Positions 16,253-24,814 of a DNA stretch of 64,000 nucleotides are shown here, piece by piece. Below the pieces are notes generated by a model, which saw only the letters and a list, made by a program, of their open reading frames with translations, was not told the origin of the DNA and made no database searches. Numbering within the stretch: the stretch's first letter is position 1; each line of letters opens with the position of its first letter. The stretch is from Bacillota bacterium (GTDB taxonomy: Bacteria; Bacillota; UBA4882; UBA10575): positions 62,001 to 126,000 of the forward strand of contig DUQR01000045.1 of NCBI GenBank assembly GCA_012837715.1. Reading direction: 5' to 3'. The translations under genes and the position numbers were made by a program.

Positions 16253-17653
16253 TTAACGGGTTACGGACGCCTGCGGGGCTCCTTTCGTCCGCCCGACAAA
16301 TGTCAAATCGGTAAGTGTGCCAAAATGCTCTTCAAAGATACGGTAATAAAGTAATTCTTCTTTGCTGTTCAACCGCGAACCATCCGGTAATCTTCTCTCC
16401 CTCCGGAAATCCTCATCACTAATGCGGTTTTCAGCATAAGCCGCCATGTGGTCTTTCACACCTGCTCCTTGCCAAAATTTTTCTTTTGGTCGCCACAGGA
16501 CTTTTTTGGGGAGTAAGTCCTCCACTGCTTTTCGTAAAACCCACTTTTCCACCGGTTCTCCATCCGCCTCTTGGTACAGTTTATATTCAACCGGAATCCT
16601 TACCGCCAACTTCACAACCGGGGGAGCCAAAAAGCCAACATACGCTTCGGTGCCATAGGCTGCCGCCGACCGATCCACCCGTTGGAGGGCAGTATTGTGT
16701 AACCGGTTGATACTGGCAATTAATTCCCCGTTTAGGCTCTCCGGCTCCAGATCTTTATAATAATCGTAGCCGGCAAATAGCTCATCCCCACCTTCACCGG
16801 AGAAAGCCGCCGGGACATAATCGGCGACCATTTTGGCGACTAGATAATGGGTTAAAGCGGAACGGATTAGCAAAGCATCAAAGGATTCCAAATGGTAAAT
16901 AACATCTGGTAAAACCTTCCATAGATCATCAACCGAATAGACCGCTTCGTGGTGGATAGAATCGATATGACGCGCCACTTCCCGGGCATACTCCAAGTCG
17001 CTAGCTCCTTCCATCCCACAGGCAAAAGTGTGTAACCGCTTTACTTGGCGTCGGGCAATTGCCGCTAAAGTACTGGAATCCACGCCCCCAGAAAGGAGGG
17101 AACCGATTGTCGTCTCCCCCTCCGTATACTGCGCGACCGCTTGCTCCAAAGCCTGACGTAACTTGGTGATCGCCTCTTGCTCATTTAGAGGCCAAACGGG
17201 AACTTCCGTTAACCCGAAAAACTGTTGGAAACCTTCCCCGGAAAGATATTTATGCCCGGGAGGAAATTCCCGAATCTTCCCGGCAATTCCTACTAGCGCT
17301 TTAACTTCTGAAGCAAAGACTAGTGTACCATCAACTCGCCCATAATAAAGGGGGGAAATGCCGAGACCATCGCGGACCAATAGGAGTTGGCCATCTTTAA
17401 TTGCCGCCAGGGCTAACGGAGAAGCGTTCTTCAACCGTCTGAGGTCACCGGAAAAGCGTCCATCCCAAACTGCAGTGTACCTCGGTTTATTAATAAAAGG
17501 TGGTTTTCCGCCTTTACGGTACACCACCCCCAATACGCCCCCTTTTTTCATAATCACTTTTTTTCCGCCAGGTCCCCGGTGGTTAATCTTTGCCAACATT
17601 TTTTCAACCAAACATTTTTCGCCTGTACGACATATACCTACAATTCCAGCCAT
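16253..17653 (-). CDS. Asparagine synthase-like protein without the catalytic N-terminal Cys
   Basis: 466 aa. Residues 1-120 form a shortened class-II glutamine amidotransferase domain (N-H-R-G-P-G near 24, R-D-G-L-G-I-S-P-L-Y-Y near 94); residues about 160-420 form the asparagine synthase ATP-pyrophosphatase domain with S-G-G-V-D-S-S at 188-194 and S-G-E-G-G-D-E-L-F-A-G-Y-D near 289. The nucleophile that should follow Met1 is Ala (M-A-G-I-V-G instead of M-C-G-I-V-G), and the amidotransferase domain lacks about 60-80 residues of its middle. The protein probably uses free ammonia or another acceptor, or is not an asparagine synthase. ATG 17653 lies 6 nt after AAGGAGG, so a hidden upstream Cys start is unlikely. 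Single gene. Confidence 0.82.
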   Translation of the reverse strand: MAGIVGICRTGEKCLVEKMLAKINHRGPGGKKVIMKKGGVLGVVYRKGGKPPFINKPRYTAVWDGRFSGDLRRLKNASPLALAAIKDGQLLLVRDGLGISPLYYGRVDGTLVFASEVKALVGIAGKIREFPPGHKYLSGEGFQQFFGLTEVPVWPLNEQEAITKLRQALEQAVAQYTEGETTIGSLLSGGVDSSTLAAIARRQVKRLHTFACGMEGASDLEYAREVARHIDSIHHEAVYSVDDLWKVLPDVIYHLESFDALLIRSALTHYLVAKMVADYVPAAFSGEGGDELFAGYDYYKDLEPESLNGELIASINRLHNTALQRVDRSAAAYGTEAYVGFLAPPVVKLAVRIPVEYKLYQEADGEPVEKWVLRKAVEDLLPKKVLWRPKEKFWQGAGVKDHMAAYAENRISDEDFRRERRLPDGSRLNSKEELLYYRIFEEHFGTLTDLTFVGRTKGAPQASVTR

Positions 17654-17760
17654 TCCAACCTCCTTCAAAACTATCCTCTGCTTTTTTCTCTTTCTCTTAA
17701 CAATCTCTACTCCTTTAGATCCTTCCTTATTGGCTCCTGGTTTTCCTTTTTTATTTTGAA

Positions 17761-19197
17761 CTAAGCTTCTTTTTGCGTGGACAAAGCCTTAACCGCCTGC
17801 TTAAAAAGAATACCCCGCTCCTTATAGTTTCTGAAAAGGTCAAAACTGGCACACGCGGGCGACAAGAGCACCACATCCCCCGGTTGCGTTAGACTCTCAA
17901 CCTGGGCAATAATCGAGTTCATATCAGCGCCGCCATCCACCAAAAGAGGAATCCTTCCCTTTTCCAGACCGGTTTTAGTGATGATTTCCCGCAACACCGG
18001 TCCCATCTTCCCGATGAGGATCACCGCCTTAACAGAACTGGCGATAATCTCTTCCCCCAATGGTCGATAATCGGCCCCTTTATCCACCCCCCCGGCAATT
18101 AAGATGACCGGTTCCTGAAAAGCACGCAAGGCGACAATGGTTGGTTCCGGCGCCGTGGCAAAGGAGTCATCAAAGTATTCCACCCCGTCAATGGTCGTTA
18201 CATATTCCAGACGATGCTCCAATCCATTATACTCAGTAATCGCCTGCCGAATTCCGTCCCGGTCGGCCCCGGCCGCGCCAGCGGCTAAGGCCGCAGCGGC
18301 AATATTTAACAGATTATGTTTCCCGCGCAGCTTGATCCGGGTGCTTTCGATTAGCTCTTCCTTTATACCAACGGGGTTCCAAAAGATCTTATATGTACCA
18401 TCGGCTGTCGGTTCATACCAAGCACCTTTGGTTTGTGGTTGGCTACCGTAAAGAAAAAGCTTCCCCGGTACAAGCCGGGTCAGCGCCCGACAGGTCGGAT
18501 CATCGTTGTTAAGAATCGTTACCCCAGAGCGATCCTGATACCGGAAAAGGTTGGTTTTCGCTTGGACATACTCGGCCCGCGTGTGATGATAGTTGGGATT
18601 GTTAGGGTCAACGGCCGTGAGGTGATCTTCGGTAATATTTGTCACCACAGCAATGTCCACCCTTTCGGCCATATCTTCCAGTTGAAAACTGGAGAGTTCT
18701 AAAACAACGCGGTCGTTCGGAGAAAGAGACGGCAAAAAAGAAAAAGGCGCTACCCCGATATTCCCTCCCAGGTAAGCTTGGGCGCCGCGACGGTGTTGGG
18801 CCGGGACTAACATTCGGTGGATCAGAGTGGCCGTTGTTCCTTTTCCTTTCGTCCCGGTCACCCCAATAATCGGACATGGACAAAGGGTAACAAAGTACCG
18901 CATGGCACTGGTGATTTCCACCCCCTGCTCCCTTGCTTGCATCAGTTCGGGTTGGAATAAAGGTAAACCGGGCGAACGGTATACGGTACGAAAGTCCGCC
19001 AACCCTTCCAGGTAAGTGGGGCCAAGTCGAAATTCAACCCCTAAAGTCTCCAGGGTTTGAAAGCGTTCACCCAATTGTTCGGCGGACCGTCGGTCACAGA
19101 CTGTAACCTGCTCCCCCTGATCAATTAAATAATTGACCAAGGCCAAATTTTCAAGACCTAACCCTAAGACGGCAACCTTCTTTTTCAGCACAACCAC
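17761..19197 (-). CDS. murD: UDP-N-acetylmuramoyl-L-alanine--D-glutamate ligase
   Basis: 478 aa cytosolic Mur ligase adding D-Glu to UDP-MurNAc-L-Ala in peptidoglycan synthesis. N-terminal Rossmann-like domain (V-A-V-L-G-L-G near residue 8), central ATPase domain with G-V-T-G-T-K-G-K-G-T-T near 115, then V-L-E-L-S-S-F-Q and N-I-T-E-D-H; C-terminal ligase domain contains D-D-S-F-A-T. MurD rather than another Mur ligase fits best because of E-L-S-S-F-Q-L and the C-terminal pattern. The start may be GTG 19197 or GTG 19191 (after GGAAAG). It stands apart from any dcw cluster. Confidence 0.9.
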   Translation of the reverse strand: MVVLKKKVAVLGLGLENLALVNYLIDQGEQVTVCDRRSAEQLGERFQTLETLGVEFRLGPTYLEGLADFRTVYRSPGLPLFQPELMQAREQGVEITSAMRYFVTLCPCPIIGVTGTKGKGTTATLIHRMLVPAQHRRGAQAYLGGNIGVAPFSFLPSLSPNDRVVLELSSFQLEDMAERVDIAVVTNITEDHLTAVDPNNPNYHHTRAEYVQAKTNLFRYQDRSGVTILNNDDPTCRALTRLVPGKLFLYGSQPQTKGAWYEPTADGTYKIFWNPVGIKEELIESTRIKLRGKHNLLNIAAAALAAGAAGADRDGIRQAITEYNGLEHRLEYVTTIDGVEYFDDSFATAPEPTIVALRAFQEPVILIAGGVDKGADYRPLGEEIIASSVKAVILIGKMGPVLREIITKTGLEKGRIPLLVDGGADMNSIIAQVESLTQPGDVVLLSPACASFDLFRNYKERGILFKQAVKALSTQKEA

Positions 19198-19290
19198 TTT
19201 CCTTTCCTCATAAAAACCGATTAATTCTTCTTTTTATCTTATTATAAAGTAAGTAATCCTGACAAGGAAAAAAGGAAGATTGCCGTCGGT

Positions 19291-19425
19291 TTAGTTTTTC
19301 GAGTTACCATCCTTCAGGGATTGGATCTCCTGCCAACAGGATCGACCTAACCAGATCAGGATAATGAGCAAAGATACTTTCTGCAGATACAAAAAGAAAA
19401 GATCACAATAATAGAGCCAGCGCAA
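19291..19425 (-). CDS. Possible 44-aa small membrane protein
   Basis: TTG start at 19425 with GGGAGGTG about 8 nt upstream, giving a 44-residue frame M-R-W-L-Y-Y-C-D-L-F-F-L-Y-L with a hydrophobic helix (V-S-L-L-I-I-L-I-W-L) and a polar, Lys-rich end. No family recognised. It lies in the 611-bp gap between murD and the TPR gene. The strong ribosome binding site and the coherent helix are the only support. Confidence 0.35.
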   Translation of the reverse strand: MRWLYYCDLFFLYLQKVSLLIILIWLGRSCWQEIQSLKDGNSKN

Positions 19426-19536
19426 AAAGAGACACCTCCCCAAATCTTTCCTTGGGAATTTTTAGTATCCCCTTTTTTTCCCGAATCATACCTCAGCTCA
19501 TTGGCTTCGGTAATCATAGGCGCCCACTCTCTTTTA

Positions 19537-19565
19537 TTGAAGAAATCAGTTCTATTCGGTATAAT
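19537..19565 (+). promoter_or_regulatory. Sigma-A promoter of the TPR-gene leader
   Basis: TTGAAG (19537-19542), 17-bp spacer, perfect TATAAT (19560-19565). The predicted transcript start near 19572 leaves a leader of about 237 nt before the TPR gene at 19809. Confidence 0.65.
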
Positions 19566-19645
19566 AGGGGTATTCATCTGCTTAGAAAATAGCTTTTGTC
19601 GTTCACCCGACTTTAATTAAATTACTGATATAATTTTCATCACTT

Positions 19646-19710
19646 CGCTCAAGCGGGTGGTAGCCAGCATGCGTAACTACCTTCTTACTCGCTTTCAAGG
19701 ACGTTGAGCG
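19646..19710 (+). ncRNA. Structured RNA element in the leader of the TPR gene
   Basis: Three nested stems can be drawn: CGCTCAA (19646-19652) with TTGAGCG (19704-19710); GCGGGT (19653-19658) with ACTCGC (19687-19692, one G-U pair); GGTAG (19659-19663) with CTACC (19677-19681). The apical loop contains the palindrome GCATGC. It sits about 75 nt after a strong promoter start and about 100 nt before the TPR start. It does not match a riboswitch class that I can recall; a cis-regulator or an independent small RNA are both possible. Confidence 0.45.
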
Positions 19711-19808
19711 TTAGGATCCCGCCGGGAAATTCACCGATCGTCAGAGCAGTTCGAAGGGAAAAAGCTTCATTGCTTTCATTTCATAAATTACTTAAGTGAG
19801 GGATCATT

Positions 19809-20705
19809 ATGCAACTGAAACGTTTATGGGAAGAAAAAAACCACTGGTTATTGGTGGTTTGGTGCGTCTTTTCTATTATTTTCCGGCCAGGCTGGGGGGT
19901 CTTCGGCCTGGGGGTCAGCGCTTGGCTTCTCCTTCTTTACCTTACTGCTCCCGGCAGCTTTTGGAACTTGATTGCGACCTTGAATATGAACCCGGATCAA
20001 GTCCAAACTTACTTACGCCGAGCTATTGCCCATCAACCGGCTAGCCCGAAGCCTTATATTAATTTAGCTTTAATTACGGCTCGTAAAAAAAACTGGACAG
20101 AAGCCATCTCACTCTTAACGGAAGCAAACAAAAAACCCGGTAAGACTCTTCCCCCGGAGATCAGGAATGTCTGGGCCGTTTGTTACCGGGAAACAGGTAA
20201 TTTCGAAGCAGCCCGCGCCATCATTGAAAGCCTAGTCGAAGCGGGCTATACCAACGGAAAAGTCTATTTCAACTTAGCCTTTACCAACTACAAAGCTGGC
20301 GCTTTAGAAGAAGCGCTCAAAGCGGCCGAAAAAGCCCGAACCTACAATGTGAGCGATCCCGATCCGGTTCTTTTGATCGCCCGGATCTATTTTGACCGCC
20401 AAGACTTTGCGTCGGCAAAAGATAATTACGAGTGGTGTATTAAACATACTTCCTGGCCGGTGGAATCCTACTATTGGCTAGGCCGATCCGAGTTGGAGCT
20501 GGGTCTCATCGACCAAGCCTGTGCGCATTTAGCCACCGCTGTCGAGCGTATTACCGAAGACCCGCTCCTTTCCGATGTCCCGCAGGAAGAAGCCCAAGCG
20601 TGGCTAGATAAAGCCCGCGCCCAACGCCCTCAAAAAGAAGAAGAAGAAACCCCAGCGGAGCCTATTCCTGAATCATCCGCCGAAACTGACGCCAATCAGT
20701 CGTAG
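19809..20705 (+). CDS. Membrane-anchored TPR protein
   Basis: 298 aa. Two hydrophobic segments near the N-terminus (about residues 11-30 and 33-55) are followed by tetratricopeptide-like repeats from about 65 to 255 (for example A-W-A-V-type helices with x-Y-x-x-L-G and A-I-S-L-L periodicity), then a charged Glu/Pro-rich tail. TPR domains mediate protein-protein contacts; no partner is identifiable. ATG 19809 is preceded by GAGGGA. The 3' end overlaps the convergent yyaL gene by 44 bp. A long structured leader precedes it. Confidence 0.7.
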   Translation: MQLKRLWEEKNHWLLVVWCVFSIIFRPGWGVFGLGVSAWLLLLYLTAPGSFWNLIATLNMNPDQVQTYLRRAIAHQPASPKPYINLALITARKKNWTEAISLLTEANKKPGKTLPPEIRNVWAVCYRETGNFEAARAIIESLVEAGYTNGKVYFNLAFTNYKAGALEEALKAAEKARTYNVSDPDPVLLIARIYFDRQDFASAKDNYEWCIKHTSWPVESYYWLGRSELELGLIDQACAHLATAVERITEDPLLSDVPQEEAQAWLDKARAQRPQKEEEETPAEPIPESSAETDANQS

Positions 20706-22755
20706 GTAGACTGCATTGATAATTCCGGCAGATATAGGCGGTGGTCCTCCCCTCCAAAGCAGTCAATTCTTTGGTAAAAGGAGCCAGGTCGGTAATGGCC
20801 GGGTCGGGCTGGTCGATTGGCCGAAAAAGGACAACACGCCGGGGAGCGAAGGTGGTTGCCAGCAGAGTCAACATCTTCTCCGTGGTTTCTTCCCCACGGC
20901 GGCCGACAATTACCACCTCTTGCCCGGGACCAAAGGCAAAATCTAAAGCGGAAAGAAACTGCGTGTAATTGACTGGGGTCGCCATCACCCGTTCAGCAAA
21001 GCAGGCGCTGATTCTTTCCGCTTCTTGCTGCAGGGAAAGATTACCGGTGAGCCGGGCCAGCCGGATCAGGTTACCCATCATCACCGAATTACCGGAAGGA
21101 ATGGCCCCGTCATAAAGGTCTTTTTGACGGATCAGTACCTGATCCCCAATGGACGAGGTCTGAAAATAACCCCCTTGCTCTTGATCAAAAAAATATTGAC
21201 GGAGATAGGTGCTTAACCCCAAAGCTGCCGCCAGATATTCGGTCTTAAACGTGGTTTCATAAAGTTCTAGTAAACCCCAAAGCAGAAAAGCATAATCTTC
21301 CAAGAAGGCGGGAATTCCCGCTTCACCTTGATGATAACGGTGCCATAGACCATCGTCGGGGGTCCGCATTACCGTCCAAAGAAACTGAGCGGTCATTTCC
21401 GCCCTCCGGATCCATTCCGGCGCCTGGAAAATTCGCCCACCTTTGGCTACTGCGGCAAGCAGCAGGCCATTCCAATCGGTCAAAATTTTATCATCCTTAA
21501 ACGGGGGTACCCTTTTTTTTCGGTAGGCATAGAGTTTAGCACGGACGGAGGCCAGCAACTCTTCGGCTTTTACCTGATCGATCCTTAATTGTTGCGCCAC
21601 CGTAGCCAGATCGGCATTAAGATAAAAATGATTAACCCCTCCCGGGTGATCCGGACTGCGCAAATTTCCGTCCGGTTTTAAATTGAAATAGGCCTTCACC
21701 AACGCCGTTTCTACGGGGGAAAGGACCTCCTCCACTTCGTCACTGGTCCATAAATAATACTTCCCCTCCACCCCCTCACTGTCCGCATCTTCGGCACTGT
21801 AAAAGCCACCGTTGGCATCCCCCATCTCGGTTACAAGATAGGTAAAGATCTCTTCAGCGGTTTGTCGGTAGAGCATCCGGCCGGTTGCTTGGTAGGCTTC
21901 CAGATAGGCCACGAGTAACAACGCTTGATCATACAGCATCTTTTCAAAATGGGGAACAAACCACCGTTCATCGGTGGAATATCGGTGAAAGCCATACCCA
22001 ATCTGATCATAAAGACCGCCGTGCCGCATCGCAACAAGGGTCTTTTCCACCATGGCCAAAGCCTTCTCTTCCCCCGTGCGCTTCCAGTAACGCAGTAAAA
22101 AAGTAAGATGATGGGGAGTAGGAAACTTCGGAGCAAAACCGAAACCGCCATGCTGAGCATCGTAAGCCTCGGCCAATTGGGAAAACCCTCGGTCCAGTAC
22201 AGCCCGTTCGATCTCCCCTCCGCCTCCCCTCTTCACCTCAGCTGCTAAAACCGCCATGTTTTGGGCGGCCACCGTTAACAATTGCTCCCGACGGGTAGAC
22301 CAGAGTTCCCGAATCCTCTGGGTTAGCTCCAACAGGCCGATCCGCCCGAAACTGCTCTTTTTAGGAAAATAAGTTCCCGCAAAAAAAGGCTTTTGGTCCG
22401 GGGTCAAAATGACCGTCAGTGGCCAGCCCCCACTACCGGTCATCGCATGACAGACCATCATGTAAAGATTATCCACGTCGGGGCGTTCTTCCCGGTCCAC
22501 TTTCACCGGGATAAAAGCGGCATTCAACATCGTAGCCACTTCTGGATCGGAAAAGGACTCCCTTTCCATCACATGACACCAATGACAGGTGGAGTAACCA
22601 ATGCTGAGAAAGATCGGTTTATCCTCTGTTTTGGCCGCCGCAAAAGCTTCTTTGCCCCAAGGATACCAGTCAACGGGGTTGGTGGCATGTTGTCGTAAGT
22701 AGGGTGATTTTTCCTTTGCTAATCTATTCAACGTCTTACTCTTTATTGAACCCAT
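20662..22755 (-). CDS. yyaL: Thioredoxin-domain/glycoside-hydrolase-like protein YyaL (DUF255)
   Basis: 697 aa. The N-terminal DUF255 thioredoxin-like domain shows [14 protein letters not shown] near residue 21 and C-H-W-C-H near 58; the remaining part resembles an (alpha/alpha)6 barrel of N-acylglucosamine-epimerase/glycosidase type. Bacterial YyaL and animal SPATA20 share this architecture; the reaction is unknown. ATG 22755 overlaps the end of the upstream membrane protein gene by 20 nt, with GAAGGAAGG in front, so translation is probably coupled. Confidence 0.88.
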   Translation of the reverse strand: MGSIKSKTLNRLAKEKSPYLRQHATNPVDWYPWGKEAFAAAKTEDKPIFLSIGYSTCHWCHVMERESFSDPEVATMLNAAFIPVKVDREERPDVDNLYMMVCHAMTGSGGWPLTVILTPDQKPFFAGTYFPKKSSFGRIGLLELTQRIRELWSTRREQLLTVAAQNMAVLAAEVKRGGGGEIERAVLDRGFSQLAEAYDAQHGGFGFAPKFPTPHHLTFLLRYWKRTGEEKALAMVEKTLVAMRHGGLYDQIGYGFHRYSTDERWFVPHFEKMLYDQALLLVAYLEAYQATGRMLYRQTAEEIFTYLVTEMGDANGGFYSAEDADSEGVEGKYYLWTSDEVEEVLSPVETALVKAYFNLKPDGNLRSPDHPGGVNHFYLNADLATVAQQLRIDQVKAEELLASVRAKLYAYRKKRVPPFKDDKILTDWNGLLLAAVAKGGRIFQAPEWIRRAEMTAQFLWTVMRTPDDGLWHRYHQGEAGIPAFLEDYAFLLWGLLELYETTFKTEYLAAALGLSTYLRQYFFDQEQGGYFQTSSIGDQVLIRQKDLYDGAIPSGNSVMMGNLIRLARLTGNLSLQQEAERISACFAERVMATPVNYTQFLSALDFAFGPGQEVVIVGRRGEETTEKMLTLLATTFAPRRVVLFRPIDQPDPAITDLAPFTKELTALEGRTTAYICRNYQCSLPTTDWRQFRRMIQE

Positions 22756-23194
22756 CCTTCCTTCTTTGCTCTGGTTTTATGATGAACTTTTTCAGGATAT
22801 AGCCGACAAAAAGGCCACCAAAAGCAGCTCCGGAGGCATGCACATAGTTCCCACTAACACTTTGGGCCAATTGGCTCTGTCCGCCAAGGATTCCATAAAG
22901 ACTAAAGATGATGGCTTGACAGGTCATCACAATCAGCATTCCTTTGAGGGGTAAATAATCGGTCCCCCATAATTTCGTGCTATAATAAACAAGCAAAGTC
23001 TCCCACGTACTTACGCCCAAAAAGGCCAAAATCCCCAACACCCAATTAGGTTCCTTCATCCACATTAAACTTAGGGCTTCCAGCACCGTCAAATTGGTAA
23101 AACCAAAATGCTTCATGAGCCGGGTATAGCCCTCGGCTAAGGGTAGACCGGGTAAATTGTACAAGATTAAGAGGAGAGGCTTATTAACTCGCAT
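22736..23194 (-). CDS. Small multi-pass membrane protein, rhomboid-like
   Basis: 152 aa with about four hydrophobic segments. The last one, [16 protein letters not shown], resembles the His-containing sixth helix of rhomboid proteases, but no G-x-S-G serine motif is visible, so it is at best an inactive relative. ATG 23194 lies 6 nt after AAAGGTGG. Overlaps and probably co-transcribes with yyaL. Confidence 0.45.
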   Translation of the reverse strand: MRVNKPLLLILYNLPGLPLAEGYTRLMKHFGFTNLTVLEALSLMWMKEPNWVLGILAFLGVSTWETLLVYYSTKLWGTDYLPLKGMLIVMTCQAIIFSLYGILGGQSQLAQSVSGNYVHASGAAFGGLFVGYILKKFIIKPEQRRKDGFNKE

Positions 23195-23283
23195 GCAAAC
23201 CACCTTTCGTTATTAGCATCCCTTTAAACTTGTATCCCTATTAAAGCTTTGCCGTACCCCGATCTAAACAGCTAAAATAAAAA

Positions 23284-23311
23284 AACCAGGTAAGATTGGA
23301 TCTTCCTGGTT
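23284..23311 (-). terminator. Intrinsic terminator after the tiny membrane-protein genes
   Basis: AACCAGG-AAGAT pairs with ATCTT-CCTGGTT (one bulge). On the minus strand it is followed by TTTTTTTATTTT, a strong U-tract. It separates the small ORFs from the rhomboid-like gene. Confidence 0.85.
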
Positions 23312-23382
23312 AGTTTTTTATTCGCCTCACACCTCAATTCCACCCTGGCAGGAAACAGATCGTGAATTTATCCATTTATACC

Positions 23383-23466
23383 CTAAGCAAAACCGAGGAT
23401 CAAGAGGATCAAAATTAAAAAAAGGGTAAAGGGAGAGATGTTTAAACCGGCAAACCTTAACCTCAT
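23383..23466 (-). CDS. 27-aa hydrophobic protein, YjcZ-like
   Basis: Frame of 27 codons starting ATG 23466, 6 nt after GGGAGGAGG: M-R-L-R-F-A-G-L-N-I-S-P-F-T then a single helix L-F-L-I-L-I-L-L-I-L-G-F-A. It shares P-F-x-x-F-L-I-L-I-L-L-I-L-G with the next small gene at 23563-23658. Sporulation-associated YjcZ-type peptides of Firmicutes have the same size and a similar F-x-L-I-x-x-L-F-I-L-L-I-I-V-G helix; that link is inferred. Ends before a strong terminator. Confidence 0.6.
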   Translation of the reverse strand: MRLRFAGLNISPFTLFLILILLILGFA

Positions 23467-23535
23467 CTTTGGCCTCCTCCCGTCACAAACTTTACATTTC
23501 CGTCCCTAAGGCTAAAGCCAAGGCAAAAAGGGATA

Positions 23536-23557
23536 CAAGGGAGCAAGGCTCCCTTTG
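23536..23557 (-). terminator. Hairpin between the two tiny membrane-protein genes
   Basis: ACAAGGGAGC pairs with GCTCCCTTTGT around AAG. The minus-strand tail (TATCCCTTTTT) is only partly T-rich, so it may be a weak terminator. Confidence 0.5.
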
Positions 23558-23562
23558 TTTTG

Positions 23563-23658
23563 CTAATAGCCAACACTACCTAAAATCAATAGGATAAGAA
23601 TTAAGAAAATTAAGAAGGGCATATAGCTATAATTTCTCCCGTAGGAACCATCGGTCAT
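23563..23658 (-). CDS. 31-aa hydrophobic protein, YjcZ-like
   Basis: ATG 23658 lies 6 nt after GGGGAGGA. The product begins M-T-D-G-S-Y-G-R-N-Y-S-Y-M-P-F and continues with one helix L-I-F-L-I-L-I-L-L-I-L-G and ends S-V-G-Y. A Gly/Tyr-rich N-terminus followed by one Leu/Ile helix is typical of YjcZ-like sporulation peptides. Paralogous to the 27-aa gene downstream. A TATAAT occurs about 35 nt upstream of the start but without a clear -35. Confidence 0.6.
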   Translation of the reverse strand: MTDGSYGRNYSYMPFLIFLILILLILGSVGY

Positions 23659-23790
23659 GACTATTCCTCCCCGTAATCTTGTTTACTATCATTATATGAA
23701 TTCTACCCTAAGAAGGAATCGTCACTACTGGTTTTTTTGGCGAAAAAAGGGTTTGTGCCAAAATCCCGAACCAATGGGGGAACGCTCCAT

Positions 23791-24030
23791 TTAGCGTCCG
23801 GCGATGGTCTGACCGTGTTTGGTGTAGATCTCTGCCTTACCCCGGATTTTTATGGCTGCCGTATGATGGGTGAATTGGAAAATCATCACTTCACCTTCGT
23901 CCAACTTCTCGGTATGATGAAATCTAGTCTCTTTACCCCTGGTTAACCCAATAATCGTCACGCCGTCCTCTAAAGCCTTCACCATTATAAAATCGCCCAT
24001 TACTTCTTGTTGATGCTCGCCGGTCTCCAA
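23791..24030 (-). CDS. mtrB: trp RNA-binding attenuation protein (TRAP)
   Basis: 79 aa, the family's usual size. In Bacillus the 11-subunit TRAP ring binds tryptophan and wraps (G/U)AG repeats in trp leader RNA. The sequence keeps G-L-T-R-G-x-x-T-x-F-H-H (residues 28-39), E-K-L-D-x-G-E-V (41-48) and A-I-K-I-R-G (59-64). The RNA-contacting Lys-Lys-Arg set is present as K42, K61 and R63. TTG 24030 with GGGAGGAG upstream is the likely start. It lies 28 bp after a TrkA-C membrane protein gene; no folE (mtrA) or trp gene is nearby, unlike in Bacillus. Confidence 0.9.
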   Translation of the reverse strand: METGEHQQEVMGDFIMVKALEDGVTIIGLTRGKETRFHHTEKLDEGEVMIFQFTHHTAAIKIRGKAEIYTKHGQTIAGR

Positions 24031-24058
24031 TCTTTCTCCTCCCTTCTCGCCCTGTAGC

Positions 24059-24670
24059 TTACTGGTTCCAGGTAAGGGGTTTCTCCGGTAAAGTAGTTGT
24101 TTTTCCGAAAACTAATAAGCGGTCACCGCCCAAAAGCACCTCCGGTCCTTTCGGGAAAATAATCACTTTCCCCTCACGGACGATGGAAAGAACCAACAGT
24201 TCTTTCCGACGTAGATCCAACTGGGCTAAGGTTGTACCCACCCACGCGCCGCTTGTTCCCGAAGGACCCAGTACAATCTCATAGACACCGTATTCTTCCG
24301 AAAGCGAATAAACACTCCGAATCTTCCGGTCCTCACGACAACAGGAAGCTAAGTAATAAAAGGCGTAAATCACGGCAGCCAAAATCAGTAGGATCAAAAC
24401 AGCCTCCGCCCAATGGGTCAGCCAAAAGATGCGGATCAGTAATCCCAAGCCAAGGAGTTCCCCGGCTTTTACTAAAAGGCCCATTGTTAACAATGGTTTG
24501 TTGTTCCAAATATCCGGCCCCACCGGAAAAAGATGATTGTCAAGGAGAAGACGGTAAACACTGGCCACCGCCCAAGCAGGCCCCTGTTGTCGGCATAATT
24601 GACCAAACCTATAAACGACCACGCCAGCCCAGATGAGAATAAGAAGGTAGAAAAAGACCGCATATTTCAC
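24059..24670 (-). CDS. Membrane protein with C-terminal TrkA-C (RCK_C) domain
   Basis: 203 aa. Hydrophobic helices at about residues 4-22 and 65-110; residues about 120-195 form a TrkA-C domain with [21 protein letters not shown] and G-D-R-L-L-V-F-G. Such domains bind ligands such as c-di-AMP in potassium transport regulators, but no transporter core is present here. GTG 24670 lies 6 nt after GGAGGG. Likely co-transcribed with mtrB 28 bp downstream, a pairing without an obvious functional link. Confidence 0.7.
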   Translation of the reverse strand: MKYAVFFYLLILIWAGVVVYRFGQLCRQQGPAWAVASVYRLLLDNHLFPVGPDIWNNKPLLTMGLLVKAGELLGLGLLIRIFWLTHWAEAVLILLILAAVIYAFYYLASCCREDRKIRSVYSLSEEYGVYEIVLGPSGTSGAWVGTTLAQLDLRRKELLVLSIVREGKVIIFPKGPEVLLGGDRLLVFGKTTTLPEKPLTWNQ

Positions 24671-24814
24671 CCGAAACCCTCCTCTATCGGCCGATCAGTC
24701 TCGCCATAAGCACCATTATTCTTCAGCTCCGACCAAAGTTCTTTATAGACTATGAACTAGGAAGAGGGTTTATGTCAGCTTTCCCTGACGGGATCTCCCC
24801 AGACTAACCAGGGT

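Noticed and set aside
19356-19577. Minus-strand frame of 73 codons in the murD-TPR gap
   Set aside because: No ribosome binding site and composition unlike neighbours; the 44-codon frame at 19291-19425 with a strong site in the same region is the better candidate.
22736-23194. Active rhomboid protease
   Set aside because: The last helix resembles rhomboids, but the G-x-S-G serine motif is missing and there are too few helices.
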